Below are positions 1-7,614 of a DNA stretch of 64,000 nucleotides, piece after piece; within the stretch, counting starts at the first letter, position 1, and every line of letters starts with the position of its first letter. The position numbers were made by a program, and so were the translations under genes. A model generated the notes under the pieces. It was not told the origin of the DNA. It was given only the letters and a program-made list of their open reading frames with translations, and searched no databases. This DNA is from OPU3-GD-OMZ sp964515235 (GTDB lineage Bacteria; Pseudomonadota; Gammaproteobacteria; Methylococcales; Methylomonadaceae): positions 1 through 64,000 of the forward strand of contig CAZEVO010000004.1 of the NCBI GenBank assembly GCA_964515235.1. The letters are read 5' to 3'.

Positions 1-23
1 AATCTGTCTCTTAAATCAGGCAG

Positions 24-314
24 CTAATAGTCCAAAATGTTTTGACGACATACAGTAATATCAGGGTAACTTAAACCAATGCCACCACAAAACAATTTCA
101 TACCTCCACCTGACCCAGTTGACTCAACCTTTGGTGTTGAATAACTTGATGATTTTCCAAAACGCTCAGCAACGACTGTAGCAAAAGGATAAACCGTTGA
201 TGAACCAACAATACTGATATTCGTTCTTGACTCAGCTCTAGCTAATCCTGCAAATACAACTGTTATAGCTAATACAGCTATTGTTATTACCTTTGTTTGA
301 TTGAATACTTTCAT
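24..314 (-). pseudogene. pstS: PstS-like phosphate-binding protein, N-terminal fragment
   Basis: The 96-residue product opens with a signal peptide (hydrophobic residues about 8-26, cleavage near ARA-ES) and continues with the start of a periplasmic phosphate-binding domain: IVGSSTVYPF and STGSGGGMKLFCGGIG are typical of PstS and bind phosphate in the family. The frame then ends abruptly at residue 96, where the family would continue through ITNASR for another 220 or more residues. Only 23 bases remain to the window edge, so the rest cannot be present in this orientation. The sequence reads PDITVCRQ where the family has PDITNASR, so an indel, true decay or an assembly artefact is possible. 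Bases 4-13 resemble a Tn5 mosaic end, which argues for caution. No other pst gene is in view. Confidence 0.6.
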
Positions 315-401
315 AACTCCCTCATTAAGAAAATTTTATCAAAAAATATTAACGCTTAAAAATTTCATTTAAATGACTAGTATGTTACAAAAAGATGACC
401 C

Positions 402-429
402 TTGACTTATTATTTCTGGTTCCTATTTT
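402..429 (+). promoter_or_regulatory. Candidate sigma-70 promoter for the DUF1538 operon
   Basis: TTGACT at 402-407 and TATTTT at 424-429 are separated by 16 bases and lie about 50 bases before the first DUF1538 gene, in the gap after the divergent pstS fragment. The -35 box is good and the -10 box weak. This is read by eye only. Confidence 0.3.
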
Positions 430-478
430 GTGGTAGGATGAAACTAAATGAGTTAAAACTCTTGCAAATCCTAATTCT

Positions 479-1213
479 ATGGCCGCATTCAGAAATCGTT
501 TTATCATCCAGATATTTCGTAGTTTTACAGATCTGATCCCCATGCTAGCTGTCATCGTTATTTTTCAGTTTCTGGTCATAAAACAACCTATTCCTGATCT
601 TGCTAATCTCATTTCAGGCACACTTCTTATCGTACTCGGCTTAACATTATTTATTCAGGGGTTAGAACAGAGCTTATTCCCTATTGGCGAATCAATGGCT
701 CAATCTTTTGCTCAAAAAGGGAGCCTTTTCTGGCTGCTTTGCTTTGCTTTTTGTTTAGGCTTTAGCACAACCATTGCAGAACCTGCCTTAATTGCTATTG
801 CCAATATGGCTGCCAAGATTGCCTACACTGAAGGGCTCCTTGAAAACTCGAGCATAACCGTTTTACAGTATGCTCTCGGCCTTCGAGTTACTGTTGCCTT
901 ATCTGTCGGCCTTGCCATATCACTTGGTGTGTTAAGAATCATTCACGGTTGGAAATTACACCACCTGATTATATATGGTTATTTAGCTATTATTATCATC
1001 ACACCATTTGCACCTAAGCATATTATCGGCATCGCTTATGATACCGGTGGCGTCACCACCTCAACCATTACCGTCCCACTTGTGACCGCCTTGGGTATCG
1101 GTCTTGCCAAAGCAATCAAGGGTAGAAATCCAGTGACTGACGGTTTTGGCTTGATCGCTTTTGCATCCCTTACACCCATTACATTTGTCATGCTTTACGG
1201 AATGCTCCTATGA
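479..1213 (+). CDS. DUF1538 integral membrane protein (first copy)
   Basis: A 244-residue very hydrophobic protein with about six to seven membrane segments. It carries the family's conserved features: a TTIAEPALIAIA stretch near residue 100, and near residue 185 a glycine- and threonine-rich segment (YDTGGVTTSTITVPLVTALG) followed by GRNPVTDGFGLIAFASL. DUF1538 proteins have no experimentally assigned function that I know of. The fold and the buried polar motif suggest a transporter or channel; this is inference. The ATG has no clear Shine-Dalgarno sequence. The stop overlaps the start of the second copy by four bases (ATGA), so the two are translationally coupled. About half of the residues match the second copy, which implies an old duplication. 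Confidence 0.85.
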   Translation: MAAFRNRFIIQIFRSFTDLIPMLAVIVIFQFLVIKQPIPDLANLISGTLLIVLGLTLFIQGLEQSLFPIGESMAQSFAQKGSLFWLLCFAFCLGFSTTIAEPALIAIANMAAKIAYTEGLLENSSITVLQYALGLRVTVALSVGLAISLGVLRIIHGWKLHHLIIYGYLAIIIITPFAPKHIIGIAYDTGGVTTSTITVPLVTALGIGLAKAIKGRNPVTDGFGLIAFASLTPITFVMLYGMLL

Positions 1214-1983
1214 TTGAATGGCTTAGTCATTTTGCCGGCACCCTAGGCGCAACTGCTCGAGATGTTTTCCCTATTTTGCTGATCATCATAATTTTTCAAC
1301 TGATGATTATCCGAAAACCGATTCCACACCTAAAAAAAACAATCACCGGCTTTATCTTTGTTCTTGTCGGGATTGCCTGTTTTTTAGAAGGCCTTGAACG
1401 CGCACTTTTCCCACTGGGCGAACTCATGGCTCAACAACTGACTCACCCTGACTTCATCGCCCCCAATACATCTCCCTCTGAAATCACCTGGAATGCTTAT
1501 GGTTGGGTCTACTTATTTGCTGCCAGTATTGGCTTTGCCACGACTTTAGCTGAACCGTCTTTGATGGCTGTCGCCATTAAGGCCGAATCTATTTCTGGTG
1601 GCACCATTCATGCACTAGGTCTACGCTTAGCTGTTGCGATAGGGGTTGCTTTTGGAATTACCCTCGGTAGTTTTCGAATCATTACCGGCACTGAATTATA
1701 CCTCTATATTTTAGCCGGATATTGCATCGTCATGATTCAAACTTTTTTTGCGCCTAAGTTGCTTATTGGTCTAGCTTATGACTCAGGCGGCGTTACCACT
1801 TCATCCGTGACAGTGCCTTTAGTCACTGCACTGGGATTGGGCCTAGCTACTTCCATCCCTGGCCGAAGCCCATTGCTCGATGGCTTTGGGCTTATCGCTT
1901 TCGCCAGTTTATTTCCTATCATGACCGTTTTAGCCTATGCTCAAGTCTCGCACTGGCTAAACCGTCGTAAATATTCCTGTTAA
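1210..1983 (+). CDS. DUF1538 integral membrane protein (second copy)
   Basis: A 257-residue paralogue of the preceding gene with the same order of signature motifs: ATTLAEPSLMAVA near residue 115, YDSGGVTTSSVTVPLVTALG near residue 190, and GRSPLLDGFGLIAFASL after it. It has a slightly longer loop before the first signature (around THPDFIAPNTSPSE) and a short basic C-terminus. In some bacteria two DUF1538 halves are fused in one chain, so the two proteins here probably form a heteromer. The gene is followed after 15 bases by a PII-like gene with a GAGG-type ribosome site (TATCGAGGTTATTTT before ATG). The transported substrate is unknown. Confidence 0.85.
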   Translation: MIEWLSHFAGTLGATARDVFPILLIIIIFQLMIIRKPIPHLKKTITGFIFVLVGIACFLEGLERALFPLGELMAQQLTHPDFIAPNTSPSEITWNAYGWVYLFAASIGFATTLAEPSLMAVAIKAESISGGTIHALGLRLAVAIGVAFGITLGSFRIITGTELYLYILAGYCIVMIQTFFAPKLLIGLAYDSGGVTTSSVTVPLVTALGLGLATSIPGRSPLLDGFGLIAFASLFPIMTVLAYAQVSHWLNRRKYSC

Positions 1984-1998
1984 TATCGAGGTTATTTT

Positions 1999-2349
1999 AT
2001 GCACTTCAAATTAATTATTGCCTTTGTCGAAGAGGACAAAACAGAGACGGTACTCGATACCGCGCGTCAACATGGCGCCAAAGGTGTAACCGTTATCAAC
2101 AATGCTCGCGGCGAAGGTATCGAACAACCTAAAACGTTCTTAGGATTAACACTCGAAACACAACGTAACGTTTTACTGTTTTTAGTCGAAGAACATTTAA
2201 GTCGCTATATTTTAGAAAAAATTGCTAGTGCAGGCGAATTTGATAGTAAACCTGGAACCGGTATCGCTTTTAAAATTGATGTTGATGATGCCATTGGCGT
2301 TATGCATCAAGTCAATGAACTAACCCACGAACTTGAGGATGAAATATGA
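1999..2349 (+). CDS. PII-like signalling protein
   Basis: A 116-residue protein of the PII superfamily: the N-terminal beta strand, then ARQHGAKGVTVINNARGEG, corresponds to the helix and strand leading into the T-loop. It differs from GlnB/GlnK. The T-loop is short, the uridylylated tyrosine region is absent (the segment reads QPKTFLGLTLETQ), and the C-terminal RTGxxDDAAI motif is replaced by SKPGTGIAFKIDVDDAIGV. It is therefore unlikely to be a GlnD substrate. PII-like proteins encoded beside transporters (for example SbtB with the bicarbonate carrier SbtA) usually bind the transporter and an adenine nucleotide, so a gating role on the adjacent DUF1538 proteins is the best inference. It overlaps the next gene by four bases. 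Confidence 0.8.
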   Translation: MHFKLIIAFVEEDKTETVLDTARQHGAKGVTVINNARGEGIEQPKTFLGLTLETQRNVLLFLVEEHLSRYILEKIASAGEFDSKPGTGIAFKIDVDDAIGVMHQVNELTHELEDEI

Positions 2350-2753
2350 GTCACTCAGAAAGAATAACCGTCAGAGACGTCATGCGAACAACTTTCAGCA
2401 CCATTAATGGTAATGCAACAGTAAGCGAAGCACTACTCCTGATGAAGTCATCAAAAACATCAACAATTATTGTAAACAAGCGTCATGATCTTGATGAGTT
2501 TGGGCTCATTACATCCAGTGATATTGCTCGGCAGGTCATGGCTAAAGACCGAGCACCTAACCGTGTAAATGTCTATGAAATTATGGAAACACCGGTAATC
2601 TGTGTACGGCCTGACATGGATATCCGGCTATGCGCCCGATTGTTTGCTAATTACAATCTAGTTCGCGCACCAGTCATTGAAGATGACCAGATCATCGGTA
2701 TGATCAGTCCTAATACACTGGTCCTAGATGGTTTATATAAAATCTGTAGTTAA
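2346..2753 (+). CDS. Tandem CBS-domain protein
   Basis: A 135-residue protein made only of a CBS pair (Bateman module): the first repeat covers about residues 8-65 (RDVMRTTFSTING to GLITSSDIARQVM), the second about 75-130 (VYEIMETPVICV to IIGMISPNTLVLDG). CBS pairs bind adenosine nucleotides or related ligands and regulate partner proteins. Its ATG overlaps the stop of the PII-like gene, so it belongs to the same transcript as the two DUF1538 proteins. It probably adds a second nucleotide-sensing input to that membrane system. No catalytic domain is attached. Confidence 0.85.
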   Translation: MSHSERITVRDVMRTTFSTINGNATVSEALLLMKSSKTSTIIVNKRHDLDEFGLITSSDIARQVMAKDRAPNRVNVYEIMETPVICVRPDMDIRLCARLFANYNLVRAPVIEDDQIIGMISPNTLVLDGLYKICS

Positions 2754-2760
2754 ACATGAA

Positions 2761-2791
2761 GCCCGCCTATAAACCAACGGAACCAGCGGGC
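2761..2791. terminator. Possible bidirectional terminator hairpin
   Basis: GCCCGC at 2761-2766 pairs perfectly with GCGGGC at 2786-2791 across a 19-base loop, between the convergent CBS and TM2 genes. There is no strong T-tract on either side, so termination may be weak or Rho-assisted. Confidence 0.4.
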
Positions 2792-2809
2792 CTCTGCTTA
2801 TATCATCGA

Positions 2810-3424
2810 TTACTTTAACGGCCTGTTTTGTGCATCTCTATCGATTCGATGCATTAGCAATAAGATTCCTTCCAGAACACCCCAGACAACAGCAAAGCCC
2901 AAGGTCCCCACGGTTGCTGCGATTTGCGCAATACCTAATTTCCAATACCCTAAATAGAATCGTCCTGCACCCACTCCACCCAGAAGTATAGATAAGAAAA
3001 TTGCAAGGCGGCGCGATTTAACTGGCTCTCCTTGTGGGCCGGTATATTCTCCAATCAACTCCATCTTGACAACTTTGCCGTATTTTTTATGTAGCTCTTC
3101 CGCTTCAAAAGCAACCTGACAACCACTGTAGGGCTGATTATCCTCAAGCCACTGGTCCTCTTCAAAATAATAACTTTTATTATTCTTTGCTGTTGAAAGT
3201 ATGCCTGTTTTATTCTTTTTATCGAAACCCGCTATATGTCCCTTATAGTGATTAATTTCAGAAGGGGGCTCCTTTGACGATGTACTTTCTTCTGACTCAA
3301 CACCTTGATCAGTTTCTGAATTTTGCTCTGTCGCTACTTTCTCTAGCGTTATCTGCTGATCTTCAACAACACTTTGATCTTGCGATTCATTGTCACCCTT
3401 ATCTTTTTGCTCATCATTTGCCAT
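2810..3424 (-). CDS. TM2-domain membrane protein with acidic N-terminus and cold-shock-like segment
   Basis: About 204 residues from the chosen ATG. Three parts are visible: an acidic, low-complexity N-terminus (about residues 1-55, rich in E, Q, D and S); a small beta-rich segment (HYKGHIAGFDKKNKTGILST onward, about 60-125) that resembles cold-shock/OB sequences in the KGxIxxFDxxxxxGxI pattern; and a C-terminal TM2 domain (about 137-185) with SRRLAIFLSILLGGVGAGRF and the FYLGYWKLGIAQ motif. TM2 proteins are mostly uncharacterised. A TTG five codons upstream keeps the frame open, but the ATG at 3424 has GGTGG about eight bases before it, so it was preferred. Confidence 0.75.
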   Translation of the reverse strand: MANDEQKDKGDNESQDQSVVEDQQITLEKVATEQNSETDQGVESEESTSSKEPPSEINHYKGHIAGFDKKNKTGILSTAKNNKSYYFEEDQWLEDNQPYSGCQVAFEAEELHKKYGKVVKMELIGEYTGPQGEPVKSRRLAIFLSILLGGVGAGRFYLGYWKLGIAQIAATVGTLGFAVVWGVLEGILLLMHRIDRDAQNRPLK

Positions 3425-3631
3425 TTGCTTTTCCACCAACCTTATACTTAAAAAGTAATATTAATTTTTTATACGCGCTTAAATAGGTTTAATCACAACC
3501 CAACCAAGATACGGGTCTTTTAAAACAGATTATTACCGACTACTTTTCGGTAGTGTAACTTAATCAGGCTTAACTATAACGATGTCAGAAAGGTATAGCA
3601 ACGCACTAACCACTAAATTAACACTAAACAT

Positions 3632-4144
3632 TTAGATTATGGTCCGCGGAAGAAGATAAATAACATAATACGAACCATAGAAGAATAAAAATGACAACCC
3701 TAACCCCGAAGCTAATGATCGCGATAACGCATGACGAAAAATATGCCCCATGACGCCCCAGTGCCAAAGCATGATAATTAAAAATAATACAAAACCTTTC
3801 TCCGGCAACATCTCTGACTTTAACAGACCCACAACGGGAAGCGAGCAAAAACTAATAATACTATCAACACCTAACAAAGCTATAAATGTTTGGCTAAATC
3901 GCTGAATATCGCCAAAAATAAATAACACGCCCCAAGTAAAACCAGCCAACAACCCTAACTGAACAAAAACCTGCAAAAGACCATTAACCCAAGTCATCGA
4001 TAACATAATTAATACACTATTGACCCCAATATAAAGGTACACAGCCCGCCGCAAAAATTCTGATGACCGACTCATTGCTTGTGGGCCATTCTTAAAGCGG
4101 CAAATTTCAATTGAGATTAAAAATAACTTTATAAAAATATGCAT
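3632..4144 (-). CDS. Small conserved integral membrane protein of unknown function
   Basis: About 170 residues from the chosen ATG, with four to five hydrophobic segments (roughly residues 38-55, 60-80, 90-110, 118-135 and 145-165). The N-terminal segment ISIEICRFKNGPQAMSRSSEFL resembles the start of small gammaproteobacterial inner-membrane proteins (CxxxxGPQxxP pattern), sometimes labelled Yip1-like. That is recall, not a search. The open frame extends to a TTG at 4171 and an ATG at 4162; the ATG at 4144 is preferred because the family-like segment begins shortly after it. No neighbour gives a functional hint. Confidence 0.6.
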   Translation of the reverse strand: MHIFIKLFLISIEICRFKNGPQAMSRSSEFLRRAVYLYIGVNSVLIMLSMTWVNGLLQVFVQLGLLAGFTWGVLFIFGDIQRFSQTFIALLGVDSIISFCSLPVVGLLKSEMLPEKGFVLFLIIMLWHWGVMGHIFRHALSRSLASGLGLSFLFFYGSYYVIYLLPRTII

Positions 4145-4564
4145 TTCTAATACAAACCCCATTGCGTACAAAATTCAATAACATCATCTTTATTTAATAA
4201 TTTGTCGGTCATGAATAATCCATTCTAAATATTGCTTAAATCAGCGTCTAAACTGATGATTAACATCAAAGCACTAAACCTAACGAGGCTATTATACCGA
4301 TGCCAGACAAATGCTCTACACCCTTCTTACCCTGTATTTAAAATTGGCGAACTAACCAGACAAAAAATTCTTTTTTATCCTCAATAAAATACAAAAATAA
4401 TTATTTTTTTATGCACTTCATCTATTTACAGGAGTTAATGATCTTTATGCTTTATTTCATCTGACCTACCACACTATTTTGAATCATCATTCAGGAACTG
4501 AGTCAAGCTACTTTCAAATAAAGATCCTCATCACCCTCTTAGTCATTCAAAGATGGCTCTTTAC

Positions 4565-4669
4565 ATGAACCGCTTTTTTTTACTCCTGTCTATTATTCTC
4601 TACAATGCAGGTCTATTTTGGACTATAATTGATATTCATCTTGGATTACAGCTATGGTTTAAAGTTTAA
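4565..4669 (+). CDS. Possible 34-residue hydrophobic peptide
   Basis: An ATG-initiated frame of 34 codons encodes MNRFFLLLSIILYNAGLFWT followed by a short amphipathic tail ending in QLWFKV: one membrane segment and little else. It lies just before the PAS gene in an otherwise non-coding 520-base gap. There is no convincing Shine-Dalgarno sequence, so it may be chance. The rest of the gap (4172-4564) shows no gene that I can support. Confidence 0.25.
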   Translation: MNRFFLLLSIILYNAGLFWTIIDIHLGLQLWFKV

Positions 4670-4690
4670 AAAAATAAAGCGTTTAGACCA

Positions 4691-5197
4691 ATGAATCAGA
4701 ACCCCTCTCAAAATAGCCAACTTTTCGTACAAATTAAAGAACTAACCACTTCTTTAAATCATGTCGATGCTTATGTTTTTACCAAGGATAAACAATTACG
4801 CTACACCTATGCCAACAATAAAGTTTGCCAACTCTTCAACTGCCCTCTCGAAGAAATCATTGGTAAAACTGATGAAGCCTTCTTTGATTTAAAAACGGCT
4901 GACAATTTACACATTAATGATCTGCGTGTGATTAACAACAACGAACATCTCGAATTTGAAGAATCCAACATTATTAAAGAAACGTTGGAAAAACGAATTT
5001 ATTCTTGTGTCAAAACACCCTTACACGATGCAGAAAATAACGTCATTGGACTTTGTGGCATCGCTACCGATATCACAAAGCAACGAAACCTAGAAGCACA
5101 AGTTGAAGAGCAAACAAAACTTATCGAAACAATGTTAGCGAATAAAAACTTAATGATTGAGGCGGCGACAAAGAATTTAATTAAAAATATCTTTTAG
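4691..5197 (+). CDS. Stand-alone PAS-domain protein
   Basis: A 168-residue soluble protein. One PAS fold spans about residues 18-130 (YVFTKDKQLRYTYANNKVCQLF, then EEIIGKTDEAFFD), with the PAC-like end VIGLCGIATDITKQRNLEAQ. A C-terminal helix of about 35 residues (EAQVEEQTKLIETML onward) may dimerise. It has no kinase, GGDEF or DNA-binding output domain, which is unusual for PAS proteins. It may act as a sensor subunit for a partner encoded elsewhere, or be what remains of a longer sensor. The frame ends cleanly with TAG, and the next gene is on the other strand. Confidence 0.8.
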   Translation: MNQNPSQNSQLFVQIKELTTSLNHVDAYVFTKDKQLRYTYANNKVCQLFNCPLEEIIGKTDEAFFDLKTADNLHINDLRVINNNEHLEFEESNIIKETLEKRIYSCVKTPLHDAENNVIGLCGIATDITKQRNLEAQVEEQTKLIETMLANKNLMIEAATKNLIKNIF

Positions 5198-5272
5198 GCT
5201 TTATACTTAAACAGATATTACCTTAAAAATATACCTCAGATCCATTCTTTTCAGGCCTTGACAACAACGAGA

Positions 5273-7171
5273 TCAATCCACTAACTGGGCTTCAAATTGC
5301 TCCATCTCCTCAGACACCTGTAGCCACTGATTCTCAGCCTCATCAACTAAAAGATCGAGTTCTCCCTTCCTTTTCAGTAACTTTTTTAATTGTTCCTTTT
5401 GAGCAGCCTGATAAATTTCAGAATCTGACAGCGCCTCCTCTATCTCGCCCTGCTCTTGGTGAAAACGTTCCACAGACTTCTCAACCTTTCGTAAGGCATC
5501 TCGTAATGGTTTAAGTTTTTTCCGTTTTTCAGCATCTAGCCGGCGCTGATCTTTTCGGGAAACCCCCGCTTCAGAAATCAATTCAGCCGTTGCATTAAGG
5601 TTCTTTTTATCTTCAACCCAATGCTGATAATCATCAAGATCACCTGAAAACACTTGCACGGCACCTTGATCCACAAAAATCAACTTATCGGTAACTGACC
5701 GAATTAAATGCCGGTCATGAGACACCACAATCAATGCTCCCTGATAATCCTGTAACGCCATACTGAGTGCATGGCGCATCTCCAGATCAAGGTGATTGGT
5801 TGGCTCATCGAGCAGTAGTAAATTAGGGTTCTGATAAACTAATATTGCTAAAACTAATCGAGCTTTTTCACCACCAGAAAATGGCTTAACAGGAGCCAAG
5901 GCCTTATCACCGATAAAATTAAACCCACCTAAAAAATCCCTGAGTTCTTTTTCATTTGCTAACGGGTCCAAATGCTGAAGATGCCATAGCGGACTTTCCT
6001 CCAAGCGTAATTGCTCTAATTGCTGTTGAGCAAAATAGCCAATATCTAAGGCATCAGCTCCCTGCCGAACTCCAGACAACGGAGCAATCTCACCCGCTAG
6101 ACACTTAACCAAGGTCGATTTACCTGCACCGTTTTTCCCGAGCAACCCAATCCTGTCGCCTGGACTAATAAATAAATCTACACCTTCTAAAATAGTTTTA
6201 TCCGGATAGCCAATGGACGCCGAATCCAGTGTTAATAATTGATTGGGAATTTTACCTGGATCTTTAAAATTAAAGTTAAAAGGCGAATCAACATGCGCTT
6301 GAGCTATAAAGTTCATTCGCTCCAATGTTTTAATACGACTTTGCGCCTGCTTTGCCTTAGTTGCCTTTACACGAAAACGGTCAATAAAACTTTGAATATG
6401 AACAATTTCTTTTTGTTGTTGTTCATAAGCTGCTTGCTGTTGAGCTAATTTTTCCGCTCGTAACCTCTCAAAAACCGTGTAATTACCCGTATAAATTTGC
6501 GCTGTATTCTGTTCAATATGCATAATGTGATCCGTAATTGCATCTAAAAAATCACGATCATGGGAAATCAGCAATAATGTTCCAGGATATCTGATTAACC
6601 AATTCTGGAGCCAGATCACGGCATCTAAATCCAAATGGTTGGTCGGCTCATCAAGTAACAACATATCAGAACGACACATTAACGCTTGTGCTAAATTCAA
6701 GCGCATCCGCCAACCGCCTGAAAACTCCATAACAGGACGTTCCTCATCCGTTGCTAAAAAGCCCAACCCATCCATAAGCCGTGATGCCCGGCTGTGTGCT
6801 GTATAGCCACCAATGTCGTCTAACTTGACATGCAACTCTGCTTGCTTGATACCATCATTTGCTAATTCAGCATCAGCTAATTGTACCTGTAAGGCACGTA
6901 AATTTTTATCCCCATCAATAACATAATCGATCGCTTTTCGCACAATAGCTGGAGTTTCTTGTGCAACATGTGCTATCTCTATACCGTGGGGCATCGATAA
7001 ATCACCCTCATCCGAATGAATAATATTACGAATCATGGCAAACAAACTGGACTTACCAGTTCCATTAGCACCAGTTACACCAACCTTCTGCCCTTTATGA
7101 ATGATAAAAGATAACCCCGAAAACAGCAGTAGTTCTCCACGCCGTAGGCTAATATTTTTAAAATTGAGCAC
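5273..7171 (-). CDS. yheS: ABC-F family ATPase YheS
   Basis: A 632-residue soluble protein with two ABC ATPase domains and no membrane segment. First domain: Walker A GANGTGKSS at residues 34-42, signature FSGGWRMRLNLAQ, Walker B with LLLDEPTNHLDLD. Second domain: GLLGKNGAGKST, FSGGEKARLVLA and LLLDEPTNHLDLE. A charged linker between them (QQQKEIVHIQSFIDRFR) and a C-terminal coiled coil (about 540-625) are typical. Sequence and length fit E. coli YheS (637 residues) better than Uup or EttA. ABC-F proteins bind the ribosomal E site and resolve stalled translation; the specific role of YheS is linked to arrest peptides. It is transcribed alone from the promoter noted just upstream. Confidence 0.92.
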   Translation of the reverse strand: MLNFKNISLRRGELLLFSGLSFIIHKGQKVGVTGANGTGKSSLFAMIRNIIHSDEGDLSMPHGIEIAHVAQETPAIVRKAIDYVIDGDKNLRALQVQLADAELANDGIKQAELHVKLDDIGGYTAHSRASRLMDGLGFLATDEERPVMEFSGGWRMRLNLAQALMCRSDMLLLDEPTNHLDLDAVIWLQNWLIRYPGTLLLISHDRDFLDAITDHIMHIEQNTAQIYTGNYTVFERLRAEKLAQQQAAYEQQQKEIVHIQSFIDRFRVKATKAKQAQSRIKTLERMNFIAQAHVDSPFNFNFKDPGKIPNQLLTLDSASIGYPDKTILEGVDLFISPGDRIGLLGKNGAGKSTLVKCLAGEIAPLSGVRQGADALDIGYFAQQQLEQLRLEESPLWHLQHLDPLANEKELRDFLGGFNFIGDKALAPVKPFSGGEKARLVLAILVYQNPNLLLLDEPTNHLDLEMRHALSMALQDYQGALIVVSHDRHLIRSVTDKLIFVDQGAVQVFSGDLDDYQHWVEDKKNLNATAELISEAGVSRKDQRRLDAEKRKKLKPLRDALRKVEKSVERFHQEQGEIEEALSDSEIYQAAQKEQLKKLLKRKGELDLLVDEAENQWLQVSEEMEQFEAQLVD

Positions 7172-7205
7172 TGACTTTCATTCCATTTTATAAAATAAGG
7201 ACTGC

Positions 7206-7235
7206 ATTATAAGACTTCTATTTAACCAATAACAA
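7206..7235 (-). promoter_or_regulatory. Candidate promoter of yheS
   Basis: On the minus strand TTGTTA (7235-7230) and a perfect TATAAT (7211-7206) are 18 bases apart, about 35 bases upstream of the yheS ATG. Confidence 0.45.
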
Positions 7236-7551
7236 TGATGTTACTCCCCCTGAATACCGTTACATCAAAGCACAGGTCTCAACTCATTTTCATGCGCTCA
7301 GATCAACAAAGAACTGTATTTCACAACTTCGTTTTGATCCATCTAGTGATTGGTTTAATCGTTCCTAACCTATTGAATCAAAATGCCAAAGTATGCTGAA
7401 AATGTATATTGCAATGAATCGAAACACAGTAGAAGCATTCCGCTCAAAACATCCCAAAATACGACAAAAGAGCTCAACTCCCACTAGGGTCGTCTGCATT
7501 TAACGAGATTAAGATTGTTGGTAGCAATAAAAAAAACAAAGAATCATTAAC
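7236..7551. other. Non-coding gap with no supported gene
   Basis: About 316 bases between the yheS promoter and the terminator of the YcxB-like gene. The longest frame (minus strand, 7499 to 7365, 44 codons) resembles nothing I recognise. No tRNA fold, repeat or insertion-sequence end was seen. Confidence 0.5.
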
Positions 7552-7588
7552 ATAAAAAAAGCAATGCCGCTTTCTAACAACATTGCTC
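7552..7588 (-). terminator. Rho-independent terminator of the ndh / YcxB-like operon
   Basis: On the minus strand AGCAATG (7587-7581) and CATTGCT (7566-7560) form a 7-bp stem with a 14-base loop, followed directly by a run of seven T. It sits 27 bases after the stop of the YcxB-like gene. Confidence 0.75.
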
Positions 7589-7614
7589 TGAAAATTTGAT
7601 TTCTTCTGATAACG

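Noticed and set aside
3530..3560. Hairpin TACCGA-TCGGTA between the TM2 and small membrane protein genes
   Set aside because: Short stem without T-tract; could be a weak terminator but is not distinguishable from chance.
4147..4212. A 21-codon minus-strand frame (MTDKLLNKDDVIEFCTQWGLY) upstream of the small membrane protein gene
   Set aside because: Too short to judge, no clear ribosome site, and no recognisable family. It could be a leader or a gene remnant.
7365..7499. A 44-codon minus-strand frame in the gap before yheS, with a transposase-like feel at its C-terminus
   Set aside because: No conserved transposase motif, no inverted-repeat ends and no target duplication seen.
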